A stretch of DNA of 64,000 bases from Dugong dugon (GCA_030035585.1 CM057469.1:65551501-65615500), one strand, 5' to 3'. Positions 38,823 through 49,628 are shown, counted from the stretch's first letter. Numbers and translations are program-made. The notes: generated from the sequence alone by a model not told the origin.

Positions 38823-39721
38823 CGGTTCATAAAGTTCATGTTCTGCATCCTAGTAAGGTGAAGAGCTTCTAGGGTCTAAAAGCTGTGAGCAGCCATCTAG
38901 GATACAACTATTGTTCTCTACTCATTTTGAGCAAAAGAAAAAGGAGGAAACCAAAGTCTCAGAGAAGAAAGTAATTTATGGGCTAAAAGACTACACAAGC
39001 CATAGCCTCACCTACCCTGAGACCAGAAGAACTAGATGGTGCCCGGCTACCACTCCTGACTGTTCTGAACAGGGCCACAATAGATATATCTGGATAGAAC
39101 AGGAGAAAAATGCAGAACAGAACTCAAATTCTTAGGAAGTCCAGACTTACTGGACCAGTTGAGACCAGAGGACTCCCTGAGATTATCTCCCTGCAGTACT
39201 CTTTAAACCTTGAAACGAGACTATCCACCAAGTTCACTTTTTAGAGAAATAACAGATTGGCACACAAAATAAAGGATATTTCCCATGAGTAGGGTACTCC
39301 ATTAAAAACCTAGCTATATGAGACCAAAAGGTCAACAATACTCTAAAGCAAAGATGAGAAGGTAAGGTGTCATGGAAACTAACCCAAAACCAAACCCATC
39401 GCCATCTAGTCGATTCCAACTTCTTAGCTACCCTATAGGAAAGAGTAGAACTGTCCCATAAGGTTTCCAAGGAGCAGCTGGTGGATTCAAACTGCTGACC
39501 TTCTGGTTAGCAGCTGAGCTCTTAACCACTGTGCCACCAGGGCTCTGGCAGGGAAACCAGGATACTGGAAATGGAACAACTAGAATGAAATTAAAGAGAA
39601 CGTTGACACATTGTGAAAAATGTAACTAAGATCACTGAACAATTTGTGTAGAAATTGTCAAATGGGAACCTAATGTGCAGTGCAAACTTTCACTGAAATA
39701 AAATATTATTTAAAAAAGAAA
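38823..39721 (+). mobile_element. 5'-truncated L1, 3'UTR (copy H), 12-bp TSD
   Basis: Inserted in a MIR; exact duplication AGATTACATAGC (38811-38822, 39722-39733). It shows the L1 3'UTR landmarks AGCTGTGAGCAGCCATCTAGG and CCAGAAGAACTAGATGGTGC, ending CACTGAAATAAAATATTATTT with an A-rich tail. Its terminal module differs from copies A, B and G. An antisense AfroSINE lies inside it. Confidence 0.9.
39384..39545 (-). mobile_element. AfroSINE in L1 copy H
   Basis: Short-form antisense copy (AGAGCCCTGGTGGCACAGTG head, CGATGGGTTTGGTTTTG tail). The flanks GGAAACT and GGAAACC may be remains of a TSD. Confidence 0.87.
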
Positions 39722-39839
39722 AGATTACATAGCAAGATTAGACTCCAATCATAGAGGCCCAATTTAGTAGTCTTTCCAATATACCGTATTTTCTCTTAAA
39801 ATGTTATTAAAGCAGGTAAAAGGGCGAATAGATTGGCCT

Positions 39840-40065
39840 TTATTGAAGGCCTACTATGTGCAAGAACCACCCTAGGTACTGTGTATACATCGCTCATTTA
39901 ATTCTCACAACAATTTTGTATGATAAAGTTATTATCTCTATTTTACAGATGAAGAACCTGAGTCTTGGAACTCAAGTAACTTATCCAGCGTTACCTAGCT
40001 GTAAGAAGATATAAATCCCAGAATTGAATTCAAGTCTGTCTTATTCAAAAGTCCTTCTACTATTA
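39840..40065 (-). repeat. MIR, well preserved
   Basis: Antisense MIR nearly end to end: GGCCTACTATGTGCAAGAACC, CATTTAATTCTCACAACAAT, CTATTTTACAGATGAAGAACC, TAACTTATCCAGCGTTACC. Confidence 0.85.
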
Positions 40066-41639
40066 TTCTTTGTGCTTACTCCATAATACCTCTCTCTTTT
40101 TTTTTAGTTTGCTTAATTTGCATGTTCTGAATTAGCACCATGTTTGGTAGGCCATGAGATATATGAGGTTGCTTCCTGCCAAGTTAGCCAAAGGAATGTT
40201 GGGGAAAACATTAAAATGCTTAATTCAAAAAGCAGGAGGATAATACATGGACATAAGATGTATCTTGTGTATGTTACATGAATAGAATTAAATACATAAA
40301 TACCTAAAAAACTGAGCAATTGAATAACCCATCCTCTGAATCACCTATACTAATGCTTTTGGGAGATTAGGCAAATATTTTGGTTCAACTAGATCACATC
40401 ACTCAATTAACTTGACTAACATGATATCCAAGGATGTATGAAATCATTTGACAATATTAGAAATGTTTTCATGTATGATAAAAGCTATTCAAAAAGAAAA
40501 TATTTTAGCAATATATATTGCTGCAGAAAAAATATATGCATATTAACATTTCTTAAATTATATTTTCAATGCCCTAAAAAAAAACCTTAATCTGTCAATT
40601 CTATCAGAAAGTGAGAAATTATGCTATATATATTTTACTCATATCAATTCACCTTCCATTGTCTTAGTAAATGCAGCAGGTATTGGTCATATCCTGGCAT
40701 GAAAACTAATTAGATTGCTCTTAGATAAAGAAGATTATAAACTGAGGCCTTTCAGACCCCAAAAATACTTGTTTCAAAAGCAAACAACCTAAGGATTGTT
40801 CCCCATCAGGAAAATTGTTCATCTAGGTATATCCCCTCCCATTTCCTCAATATTCTGACCTTACACCAGCTGGTTAGCCAGTCCTTCAATCCATTTAGAC
40901 TCCACAGCAGAAATAAAATGCACCCATACTGTAGCTGTAATTCAATTAATCTTCTCCTTGGGTTTCCTTTGCTCTGTGCCAGGGTCGTTCGTAAGGCCAT
41001 CACTCACTCCAAACTGTCACACCTGTGCTGCTATTGAAACACCCCTTCCTCCCTTCCACCCCCACCCTCCGCCTCTATCCTCCCAGGCACGGTGCCCTAA
41101 TCACCTTTTTCCCAGGCACAAAAGCTTTCCTCTGCAAGCGAGGAATGCTACAATTCCCCCAAGCATTGGCAAGGAAATATTTAAATGTAATCAGAGGATC
41201 TCCCTTTGTTTTATTTTTTTCCTAGGGAAATTAATCTCTCTAAGGTATTCGATGTATTCTTTTGCTCTTCCGTGAGGCGACATCATCCTACAGGGCTGAA
41301 GTGGTCACAGCTTGCAAAAGCTAAATATTTTCTTCTCCTTCACTGCTGACACAGATGATACGTGCCTGGTTTCCTCAAGCATCTCTAATTAAATACTTTG
41401 CTTCATTTAAATTGTTTTAAACTTGGCTGTGAGAAATGTGTGTGTGTTCCACCCCTCCTCCACCTAGAGTGTGAGTATAGAATCACTGGCAGCTGTGGAT
41501 CTCCTGATAGCTCCCCACCCCCTCAACCAGTATTTCCCTTTCTACTCTAACAAGCTTGGGAAGCTTCTCAGCTCCATTTTCCACGATAATTGCAAGTCTT
41601 TGGGCCTTTTCATGTAGCTCCTAGTAGAAAAGCTAAACT
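40066..41639. other. Unannotated DNA, possible conserved noncoding sequence
   Basis: About 1.6 kb free of recognisable repeats. The part at about 41100-41500 is balanced in composition and holds ATTTAAATGTAATCAGAGG, CTCTAATTAAATAC and GCTAAATATTTTC. Such AT-core homeodomain-like words are usual in conserved enhancers but not diagnostic. The frames at 40958-41275 (two overlapping, proline-rich) look fortuitous. Confidence 0.4.
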
Positions 41640-41712
41640 TTTGTTATCTATCTTTAGCAGCTTGAAAGAGCTTAGAAGTCAAACTGGGCTTAAATCTCTA
41701 CTCTACCAGTTT

Positions 41713-41882
41713 GTCCTGGAGCCCTGGTGGCGCAGTGGTTAAAAGCTATGGCTGTTAACCAAAAGGGTGGCAGTTTGAATCCACCATCTGCTCCTTGGAA
41801 ACCCTATGGGACAGATCTCCTCTGTCCTATAGGGTTGCTATGAGTCACCATTGACTTGTCGGCAATGGATTTGGTTTTGGGT
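41713..41882 (+). mobile_element. AfroSINE in MIR, 11-bp TSD
   Basis: Sense short-form copy ending CGGCAATGGATTTGGTTTTGG. TSD TCTACCAGTTT (41702-41712) against TCTACCACTTT (41883-41893), one mismatch. Confidence 0.92.
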
Positions 41883-41963
41883 TCTACCACTTTGTAGCTG
41901 TGCGAGCCCAGGCAAATTACTTGACCTCTCTGGACTTTAGTTTCATTATTTACTAACAAAAAT

Positions 41964-42120
41964 GCCAGTTGCTGTTGGGTCAAGTCTGACTCATAGTGAC
42001 CTCATGTGTGTCAGAGTAGACCTGTGCTCCCGAGGGTTTTCAATGGCTGAATTTCTGGAAGTAGATCCCCTGGTCTTTCTTTTGAGGAGCCTCTGGATGG
42101 ACTCAAACCACCAACCTTTA
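41964..42120 (-). mobile_element. AfroSINE, second subfamily, in the same MIR
   Basis: Antisense copy with the GAAAACCCTCGGGAGCACAG and CACACATGAGGTCACTATGAG variant. The tRNA-like head is missing, so it is truncated at its 5' end. No clear TSD. Confidence 0.8.
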
Positions 42121-42386
42121 GTGGGATTACCAACCTTATAGAGTTGCTGTGAGCATTAAATGAGAAAATGTATATAAGGTGTCTAGCATAACACCTGAAT
42201 CATACCATGGACTCAATGAATGTAAGTGCCCCTTCTTCCCATATAGTTATTTACCAGTTACTGACTGTCCTCAAGTTGTAATTAGATATAGTGGGCAAAA
42301 ATACAGACAGCTCTAGCTGGTACAATGTGATTGCTATCTAACTGATAAGAGGCAGACAAACCTGAGGGATTAAGGAAGTCAAAGTT

Positions 42387-42555
42387 CTAGGGCAGTTCTT
42401 CTTAGTGGTGGTAAAAACTCAGATTGCTAGGCTGTAATCCGAGCTCCTGACTCAGGAGGTCTGGGTTGTGGTCTGAGAATCTGTATCTGTAAGAGTTTCC
42501 TAGGTGTTGCTGCTGCTGGTGGTCTAAAGACCATATTTTGAGAACCACTGCTTTA
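42387..42555. mobile_element. MER5-type hAT-Charlie element
   Basis: Terminal AGGGCAGTTCTTCTTAGTGG and TTTTGAGAACCACTGCTTTA, with CCTGACTCAGGAGGTCTGGG and TGTAAGAGTTTCCTAGGTG inside. Typical of the small MER5 elements, about 165 bp. Confidence 0.8.
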
Positions 42556-42985
42556 GGGGATATGAAAATGAGCAGTTTGGGGGAAAATAATGGACTTTAT
42601 AGGATTAAACAAATATCTCATGTTGAATAGAATCAGAGTTTTGGGCAAACCTCACTAAAGGAGAGCCATGGTCCACAAAAGGTGCCTTCAGTTACTTAGG
42701 CAAGGCTCACATAGTGAAAGTACGCTCTCTCTTTCAACAAAAGAGCCCTGCTTACAATTTATCCCACAGAATTAAATTGCTCAGTGCAGGCAGAGGCCCC
42801 TCTGATTGTACACTCTTAATTTGAGGATAAACAGAGGCCGACAATGACTGAAGTTATCATCTGCCACAATCAAGTGTGGCAGTGAGGGGTGGTGTGAGGA
42901 CAATCTGCAGACCAGATTGATGACCTGCTGTTGGGGAGAGCAGTGCAGCAGCGCCCACTGACACCCTGAAAAGCAATTCTGGGTG
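42556..42985. other. Unannotated unique DNA
   Basis: About 430 bp, no repeat or gene recognised. Confidence 0.45.
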
Positions 42986-43915
42986 CGTTATATTGACTCA
43001 TTTAATCCTCACTAGAATTCTGCAGATGACACAATCCTGCTTGCTAAAAGTGAAGAAGGCTTGAAACTCTTACTGATGAAGATCAAAGACTACAGCCTTC
43101 AGTATGGATTACATCTCAACATAAAGAAAACAAAAATCCTCACAACTGGACCCAATAAGTAACATCTTGATAAATGGAGAAAAGACTGAAGTCATCAAGG
43201 ATTTCATTTTACTTGGATCCACAATCAACGCGCATGGAAGCAGCAGTCAGGTAATCAAATGATGCATTGCAGTGGGCAAATCTGCTGCAAAAGACCTCTT
43301 TAAAGTGTTAAAAAGCAAAGATGTCACTTTAAGGACTAAGGTGCACTTGACCCAAGCCAAGGTATTTTCAATCGCCTCATATGCATAGAAAAGCTGGACA
43401 ATGAATAAGATGTCCAAAGAAGAATTGATGCCTTTGAATTATGGTGTTGGCAAAGAATATTGAACGTACCATGGACTGCAAGAAGAACAAACTGCCTTGG
43501 AAGAAGTACAGCCAGAATGTTCCTTAGAAGTGAGGATGGCGAGATTTCATCTCACATACTTTGGACATGTCCCTGAAGTAGGACATGATGCTTGGTAAAG
43601 AAGAGGGTCAACAAAAAAGAGGAAGACCCTCAACGAGATGGATTGACACAGTGGCTGCAGCAATGGGCTCAAACATAATGATTATGCAGGACTGGGCAGT
43701 GTTTTGTTTTGTTGTACATAGAGTTGCTGAGTCAGAACCGACTCTACGGCACCTAACAACAACAGAATTCTATAAGGTAAATATTACCATTGTCACCTTC
43801 CCGGAAGTAGGAAACTAAAGCTCAGAAAGCTTAAGTCATTTGCCCATTTCTCTTAATCATTAAGTGACAATAAACTGGATTTTTCAGTTCTGACTCCAGA
43901 GATTTTGTTTTCATT
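42986..43915 (-). repeat. MIR split by RTE
   Basis: Antisense MIR: TTGACTCATTTAATCCTCACT before the RTE, and TATTACCATTGTCACCTTCCC, GAAACTAAAGCTCAGAAAGC, CAGTTCTGACTCCAGAG after it. Confidence 0.78.
43022..43763 (+). mobile_element. RTE/BovB-clade LINE, 3' end, 8-bp TSD
   Basis: The truncation falls at GCAGATGACACAATCCTGC, which codes for the RT catalytic tetrad region. Exact duplication AGAATTCT (43014-43021, 43764-43771). The C-terminal frame is broken; 43585-43818 is its last open stretch. It ends ACGGCACCTAACAACAAC. Confidence 0.9.
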
Positions 43916-44278
43916 ATGTCATTTCCGTTCCCTTTTTTTGTGAAATGAGAGGAATGGAATTCCAGAATCCACAGTTCCTTCTAGCTGTCTCCTTCTGTGA
44001 TTTATCAGATTTCTTCTTCTAAATCTACAGTAAAATTTTTAAAAAAAAAGATAGTCCACACATTCCCAATACAGCCACACAATAGGGTCATTGTTTTAAA
44101 CTATCAAAAACCAGAGTATTTAGCAAGAACAGATTTTTTTCCACCTGACCTTGATTTTAAGCCTATATTCTTTGACAGAGCTGTCCTTTCCCCCAGGTTA
44201 CTAAGAATGAACTAAAGGAACTTTTGCATCTAGATTAGCTGATGACCTCTTATGAAACAATACAGGCTAGAAATGGAG
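43916..44278. other. Unannotated DNA
   Basis: About 360 bp, no feature recognised. The 72-codon frame 43997-44215 has no family signal. Confidence 0.45.
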
Positions 44279-44680
44279 TTGCCAGATTCAGCAAACAAAA
44301 ATACAAGACACTAGTTTAAATTTGAATTTCACGTAAACAATTTTTTTTTTTTAGTGTAAGTTTTGCCATATGCAATATTTGGAACATGTTGTTGAGTGCC
44401 ATCCAGTTGATTCCGACTCATAGAGACCCTATGTGATGGAGTAGGGCTGCCCCATAGGGTTTTATAGGCTGCAATCTCTACAAGAACAGATCGCCAAGTC
44501 TTTCTCCCATGGATCCGATTGGGTAGGTTCAAACAGCATATTTTTGGTTAGCAGCCAAGTGCTTAACCGTTGCACCACCAGGGCTCCTTTTATTTGGAAC
44601 ACAGTTATACTGTGATATTATACGTTGTTTGTCTGAAATTCAAATTTAACTGAGTGACTTGAATTTTATCTGACAACTTA
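44279..44680. mobile_element. Palindromic DNA element (MER53-like) split by AfroSINE
   Basis: The left arm TTGCCAGATTCAGCAAAC, then TTTAAATTTGAATTTCACG, is mirrored at the right by CTGAAATTCAAATTTAACTG, then TTTTATCTGACAACTTA. With the SINE removed the element is about 195 bp and nearly self-complementary. The MER53 name is from memory. Confidence 0.7.
44387..44590 (-). mobile_element. AfroSINE at the centre of the palindrome, 11-bp TSD
   Basis: Antisense full-length copy. Exact duplication TATTTGGAACA (44376-44386, 44591-44601) lies at the loop of the host palindrome. Confidence 0.92.
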
Positions 44681-45718
44681 GCTGTAAAGGCTCCCCCAGA
44701 AGTCACCCTTAGGCTCTGCATTATTAAAAAAGGGGGGATGGGCTAAAATTGAACAGTGTGTGTGGTAGGAAAAGATTAGAAAGAAAGTCCCTTTCCTCTT
44801 GTGTCGACTCTGCACCATTGCTCCTTTTCTGCTCATTTCACTGTGGCAAGGGAGACTTGTTAACTAGAGCTTCAACATCACTTTATAAATCATTACTCGC
44901 TTCCTGTCCATTAACGTTACCAAACAGCAGGGGACAACTTGTAGGCTAATATCCTGTAGCCAAGTCGTTGCTTAGACGTGCATCAAAGACATTAGCTCAC
45001 CAAATACATCCATACATTTTAACATAGAATTCTTTCCCTAAGACAAGTCTTAAATCCCACTACTATTATACCTTTTAAAAATTATTTGCCTGTAAATGCC
45101 CTGACTTCCACCATATCCTTATCAAATAATCAAGGTTTTTAATTTTTACTGTTTTTTCTTTTCATCATCATCAATAGAACAAAGGCATTAAAAACACCTA
45201 AAAATCAGCGAATGCATAAAGTCTATTCAAAACCATGAGGTCTGCCCCTGGGAGCTTTCTTTACTAGGTGCAGGGAATACAAAGATGAGTAAGACACCCT
45301 TTGTGAGCCCATTTAAGACAATTGGAAAATTTAAAATAGTTGGAAAATAGTCATCTGTCTTTTTAGACTATAGCGAGTACCTGGTGCCCACTCAATGCAT
45401 GATTATCCTTTGCTTGGAATTACCTCCCTCCTTTCAGAGAAGAGGATCCTGGCAACAATCTGAGTGGATTTTTTGTGTCCCTGACTCCTTGACAATATGG
45501 ATAGGACCAGGACACACGCCTGATCCAAGCTGCCTCAATCTTATCTTCTCACCTGGAAATTTGGAACGGAGACTAAAAGACAAGAACTCAAGCCTCTGAA
45601 TGTTGTTGAAACTATGATGTGGAGACTGGAGATATGTGGAATAACCAATTCTGTGTGGATTAGAGGCATGGAGAAACCCAGTCTAGGAAGAAAAGGAGAA
45701 AGCAGAGAGAATGGCCTT
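44681..45718. other. Unannotated DNA
   Basis: About 1 kb. At 45262-45300 TACTAGGTGCAGGGAATACA and AGATGAGTAAGACACCC hint at the unassigned ancient repeat. The open frames 44749-44949 and 45384-45599 show no family signal. Confidence 0.45.
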
Positions 45719-46044
45719 TTAAATTCATTCATTCACTCACAGTATACTTGTTAAATGTCTTTCACATGTCAAATGCAGCTCGAGACTCTGGAACAGAAGA
45801 TACAAAAGTCCCTTCCCAAGGCTAACAATCAATCAATTAATAAAATACAAATTGTCAGATTAGTGCTACAGAGAAAAATTTAAAATGGAATAGAAATAAG
45901 GAGTTCTGGAAAGCTATAAAGGAGCCCTGGTAGCCCAACAGTTAAGAGCTTGGCTGCTAACCAAAAGGTTGGCGGTTCAAACCCACCCAGCTACTCCACA
46001 GGAGAAAAGACCTGCCAATTTGCTCCCGTAAAGATTTCAGCCTA

Positions 46045-46618
46045 CTGACAGAGACTGGAGAAACCCTGAGAGCATGGCCCCCGGAAACCCTTTTAACTCA
46101 GTACTGAAGTCACTCTTGAGGTTCATCCTTCAGCCAAAGATTCAAAACAAACAAACAAATCTGTTGCAGTTGAGTCAATTCCGACTCATAGTGACCCTAT
46201 AGGACAGAGTCAAACTGTCCTATGGGGTTTCCAAGGAGTGAGTGGCTGGTGGATTCGAAGTGCTGACCATTTGGTTAGCAGCTGAGCTCTTAACCACTGC
46301 ACCTCCAGGGCTCCAGACCAAAGATTAGACAGGCTTATAAAACAAACAGTAATACACGTGATTCAGCCAGGTATATGAGACTAAATGGGCACACCAGCCC
46401 AGGGGCAAGGATGAGAAGGCAAGTGGGGACAGGAAAGCTGGATGAATGGAAACAGGGAACCCGTGGCCGAGAAGCGGAGAGTGTTGATGTTGTGGGGTTG
46501 GCGACCAATGTCACGAAACAATGTGTGTATTAATTGTTTAATAAGAAATAATATGCTCTGTAAACTTTCACCTAAAGCACAAAAAAAAGACAAAAAAAAA
46601 ATAGGAACATTAAAAAAA
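46045..46618 (+). mobile_element. L1 3' end inside an AfroSINE (copy I)
   Basis: A 5'-truncated 3'UTR fragment, TGACAGAGACTGGAGAAACCC to TTTCACCTAAAGCAC plus a patchy A-rich tail. TSD AAGATTTCAGCCTA (46031-46044) against AAGATTGCAGCCTA (46619-46632). It is itself split by an antisense AfroSINE. Confidence 0.92.
46143..46317 (-). mobile_element. AfroSINE inside L1 copy I (third nesting level)
   Basis: Antisense copy with exact duplication CCAAAGATT (46134-46142, 46318-46326). Four extra bases (GTGA) interrupt the usual AAGGAGTGGCTGG segment. Confidence 0.92.
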
Positions 46619-46860
46619 AAGATTGCAGCCTAGGAAACTCTATGAGGCAGTTCTACTCTGTCATATAGGGTTGCTATGAGTTGGAATCATCTTGAAGTTA
46701 CCCAACAACAACAATAACTGAAAGCTGTAGGACAATTTCAAACAGACCAATCATGAAGACCTCACTGGGAAGACAAAAGACTTGAGGAAGGTGAAGTGGG
46801 CTATTTTGGTTCTTCGAAGTTATCCTGAACTCAAACAATTGAGACAGCGGAATTCACAAC

Positions 46861-48210
46861 CTAAAGGCTAAACTATGTTTGTACACACTTACTAATAAAA
46901 CAACCACCTCCTTTGCTTTTGACCAAGTATTCAGCAAGCACATACTGTATGCCTACTGTGTAAAGTCAGGGCAGACAACTGGCTGGACTGAATGTAGAAC
47001 AGTGACCTGGAGGATAGTGAGAACAGGGACAAGAAGAGGCAGTATGCAGGGTGTCAGATAGCAGGTAAGGGCTTTGGGGATACAGTGCTTTGGACTGAGT
47101 CATATACCTCCTACTTGGATCATGCAGAAGCTCATGGCCCACTCCCTGCACCAGGCCAGAACTATGCGGGACATGAGAAAAGCAGCTGCTGCCACTCGGG
47201 CCTGCCCCCAGGAATGAGGTATCCTGGGGAAATGTCAATGTTCAGTTAGAACATGGAAGTGCTGGTCTAGAACCTAGGTCAGGAGAAGCTACCATGTTTG
47301 AAGACCCTGTGATATGAATAGGTAGCTGATAATGTTTCACACTTACTGATGGGCTAGAGATAAGGTATTTTGTGCTTATGTTTTATTTAAATAAAGTGTA
47401 TCAAAAGAAGGGTCATCTGTATTTATGAACAATCAGGCTGTATTCCATTTTCAAATATATGTTTTTATGATGCCATGAAGTCACAGTAATTTGTATAAGC
47501 AACAACAGCACTTCCTTTGGGTGAAAGAATAAAGCATAACAACTTTGAGTCTTCACAAGTTAAAAAAGAGCAAATTAATCTCATGGCAAATTATGGGAAC
47601 AAAAGAAAAGGGGGAGATAAACACATTGAAGGAAAGTAAAATGAGAAAGCATGAATCATTTAGACGGGGAGAAGAAAACAACTGAAATTGGAGGCAACAG
47701 AGCAGCTGCTGACAGCTCAGCACCCAGTTCATGACTAGAAGACGCTGAAGGTTGGAACAGTTCTCTTTTTCCTGGAAGGCTGCTAGCCTTCAGGCAGTAC
47801 CATAAACAAGTGATGCATCTGAATTATAATGCAGCATACGGTGTTTTGAATCACTTCAGGATTTATTAGGTTTCCATATCACTTGAGTCAGGTTACACTG
47901 TGCTTGGGAGTGGTGGCTCATATTTGTTCCTTTTCTAGGGGTTACAATATGTTTTGTTTTTCCTACATTTTAAAATCTGTAAATATCAAAATTATTAAGA
48001 TCTCACTTTATCCTGTGTATTAAAATACACCCTGGGCACAACTACCCTTGTATAGTACGTAACAGTAAGAGCATGACTCCAACATGGCCCCTGATTATGC
48101 AGCCAGCTCCGCCTCACCTCATCTCAGCTCCAGTGATAATGAACCATGGCAGGTCCCATCACACCTGGGTGTTTCAAAATGTTTCTCACATCCATACAGC
48201 TGGGCTTCTT
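46861..48210. other. Unannotated unique DNA
   Basis: About 1.35 kb. No recognisable repeat apart from short A/T runs. The antisense 90-codon frame 47238-46966 has no domain I recognise. Confidence 0.5.
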
Positions 48211-48405
48211 GCTCTTTTTTTCCTCAAATGTCCTGAAATGCTGTTTTTGCACCCACAACAGTATCTTTCAAGATTCAACTCAATGAACACCCCTCTAGAA
48301 TTTTCTGAAACATTTGCCTCCATTCCCCAAAACAGAGAATTGAACATTTCCTCCTTTTTCTCCCCTTCTCCCACTGTGCCAATTACACAGTCCTAATCAA
48401 ACACC

Positions 48406-48566
48406 GTAGCCCTGGTAGTTTGGTGGTTAAGAGCTCAGCTGCTAACCAAAAGGTCAGCAGTTCAAATCCACCAGCTGTTCCTTGGAAATCCTACAGGGCA
48501 GTTCTACTCTGTCCTATAGGGTCTCTGTGAGTCGGAACTAAGTCAACGGCACCTAACAACAACAAC
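48406..48566 (+). mobile_element. AfroSINE 1 of 3 at one target
   Basis: Short-form sense copy with RTE tail CGGCACCTAACAACAAC. Preceded by AATCAAACACC (48395-48405) and followed by the same 11 bases (48567-48577). It is the least diverged of the three and therefore probably the last to arrive. Confidence 0.92.
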
Positions 48567-48577
48567 AATCAAACACC

Positions 48578-48809
48578 AGGAGTCCCTGGTGGCACAAATG
48601 TTAAGGGCTGGACTACTAACCAAAGCTTAGCAGTTCAAATCTACCCACAGGTACTTCTGGAGAAAGGCCTGGCGATCTGCTTCCAAAAGATCATAGCCTT
48701 GAAAACCCTATCAAGCACAGTTCTACTCTGCAAAACCTGGGGTTGCCATGAATCAGAATCAACTCATCAGCAACTGTTGTTGTTTTGTTTTGTTTGGGGG
48801 TGAAGGTTT
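48578..48809 (+). mobile_element. AfroSINE 2 of 3 at one target
   Basis: Longer variant with GGAGAAAGGCCTGGCGATCTG in its body and a GTTGTTGTTTTG tail. It is bounded by AATCAAACACC (48567-48577) and AATCAAATACC (48810-48820). Confidence 0.9.
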
Positions 48810-48820
48810 AATCAAATACC

Positions 48821-49027
48821 AGGAGTTCCTGGGTGGTGCAAACCACTAATGCAGCTCAGCTACTAACCAAAAGGTTGGAGGTTTGACTTCACCCAGAGGC
48901 ACCTCGAAAAAAAGGCCTGGTGATTTTCTTCCAAAAAATCAGCCATCGAAAGCCCTCTGGAACACAGCTCTACTCTGACACAAATGAGGTTGCCATGATT
49001 AGGATTTGACTCAATGGCAACTGGTTT
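48821..49027 (+). mobile_element. AfroSINE 3 of 3 at one target
   Basis: Most diverged of the trio (CCTGGGTGGTGCAAACCACT head, GGAGGTTTGACTTCACCC). It is followed by AATAATATCC (49029-49038), a decayed match to the shared target. Confidence 0.85.
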
Positions 49028-49110
49028 TAATAATATCCATTACTTAGATGTCAATTCTCTTCTTATCAGACTCAAAGCTCCTCAAGGGCAAGATTGGTGT
49101 GTCTATAATT

Positions 49111-49555
49111 ATTAACTAGGAAGGTCTATCCACTAAAAGGCAAGCTATTCAGTCATATGCAGTTTTAATTCTGGTTAGATCAACTATCAACTTCTAGATA
49201 ATTCTCTGACCAAATGTGAATTCAAGCTAAAGCAGGTGATGTCTTCTTTTCAAGCCCACAAACAATGAATTTTAACCTCCAACCATGATCTTGAGCACAA
49301 TTTGTTTGGGAAGATGCTGCTAACAAGCCACTTCAGTCCTTTTTGGAAGAATAAGAGTAAAGTGAGGAATGGCCACCCTGTCAGTTACTTATGCTCAAAA
49401 TTTGGAGAAGGGACTGTGTGCCATCAGAAAGCCAATCTCTAGCCATTCTCAGAGAAAATTCACCTGAAATCTTTCTCTTCCTAATTCTGATTCAACTGTA
49501 TCCACTAACTGTGGGATATGTCACTGTGGAAGCTCTGCAACTGAGTCTATCAATA
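49111..49555. other. Unannotated DNA
   Basis: About 450 bp without a recognised feature. Confidence 0.45.
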
Positions 49556-49628
49556 GTGGATTCATTAATTAAATAAGGTTTTATTCATACAATGAAATAT
49601 AATGTAGTTATTAAAAAAACTGAAATAG

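Larger units (their letters stand above)
38466..39790 (-). repeat. MIR pieces interrupted by L1
   Basis: Antisense MIR pieces at 38470-38545 (AGCACTTTACACTTTATAG, CTCCTCACAATAACCCTG), 38775-38822 (AAGTCTCAGAGAGGTTAAAG) and 39722-39780. The last two are separated by L1 copy H. A roughly 200-bp unclassified segment separates the first two. Confidence 0.6.
41640..42240 (+). repeat. MIR split by two AfroSINEs
   Basis: MIR parts: about 41675-41712 (GGGCTTAAATCTCTACTCTAC), 41883-41963 (CACTTTGTAGCTGTGCGAGCC, TTACTTGACCTCTCTGGAC) and 42121-42235 (CTTATAGAGTTGCTGTGAGC, GTGTCTAGCATAACACCTG). One SINE lies in each orientation. Confidence 0.85.
45919..46719 (+). mobile_element. AfroSINE interrupted by an L1
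   Basis: The 5' part (45919-46044: GGAGCCCTGGTAGCCCAACAG to AAAGATTTCAGCCTA) and 3' part (46633-46719: GGAAACTCTATGAGGCAG to AACAACAACAATAA) flank an L1 3' end. Outer TSD GAAAGCTATA (45909-45918) against GAAAGCTGTA (46720-46729). Confidence 0.92.
45720..46860. repeat. Unassigned ancient repeat carrying a nested insertion
   Basis: Left part ATTCATTCATTCACTCACAG to TAGTGCTACAGAGAAAAAT; right part AGACCTCACTGGGAAGACAA. It is split at 45909-46729 by the SINE-L1-SINE nest. Family not fixed. Confidence 0.45.
48215..49110 (+). repeat. L2 3' region split by three stacked AfroSINEs
   Basis: L2-like sequence (CAAGATTCAACTCAATGAACA, then AATTACACAGTCCTAATC) resumes after the SINEs with CAAAGCTCCTCAAGGGCAAG, the usual L2 '...CTCCTTGAGGGCAGGG' segment. 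Confidence 0.55.

Noticed and set aside
40958..41275. Two overlapping frames, 105 and 66 codons
   Set aside because: No homology I recognise, no splice context, and proline-rich composition from a C-rich stretch.
48406..48470. tRNA gene
   Set aside because: The A and B box-like words belong to SINE heads; no complete cloverleaf, and the same sequence recurs about 29 times with SINE bodies.
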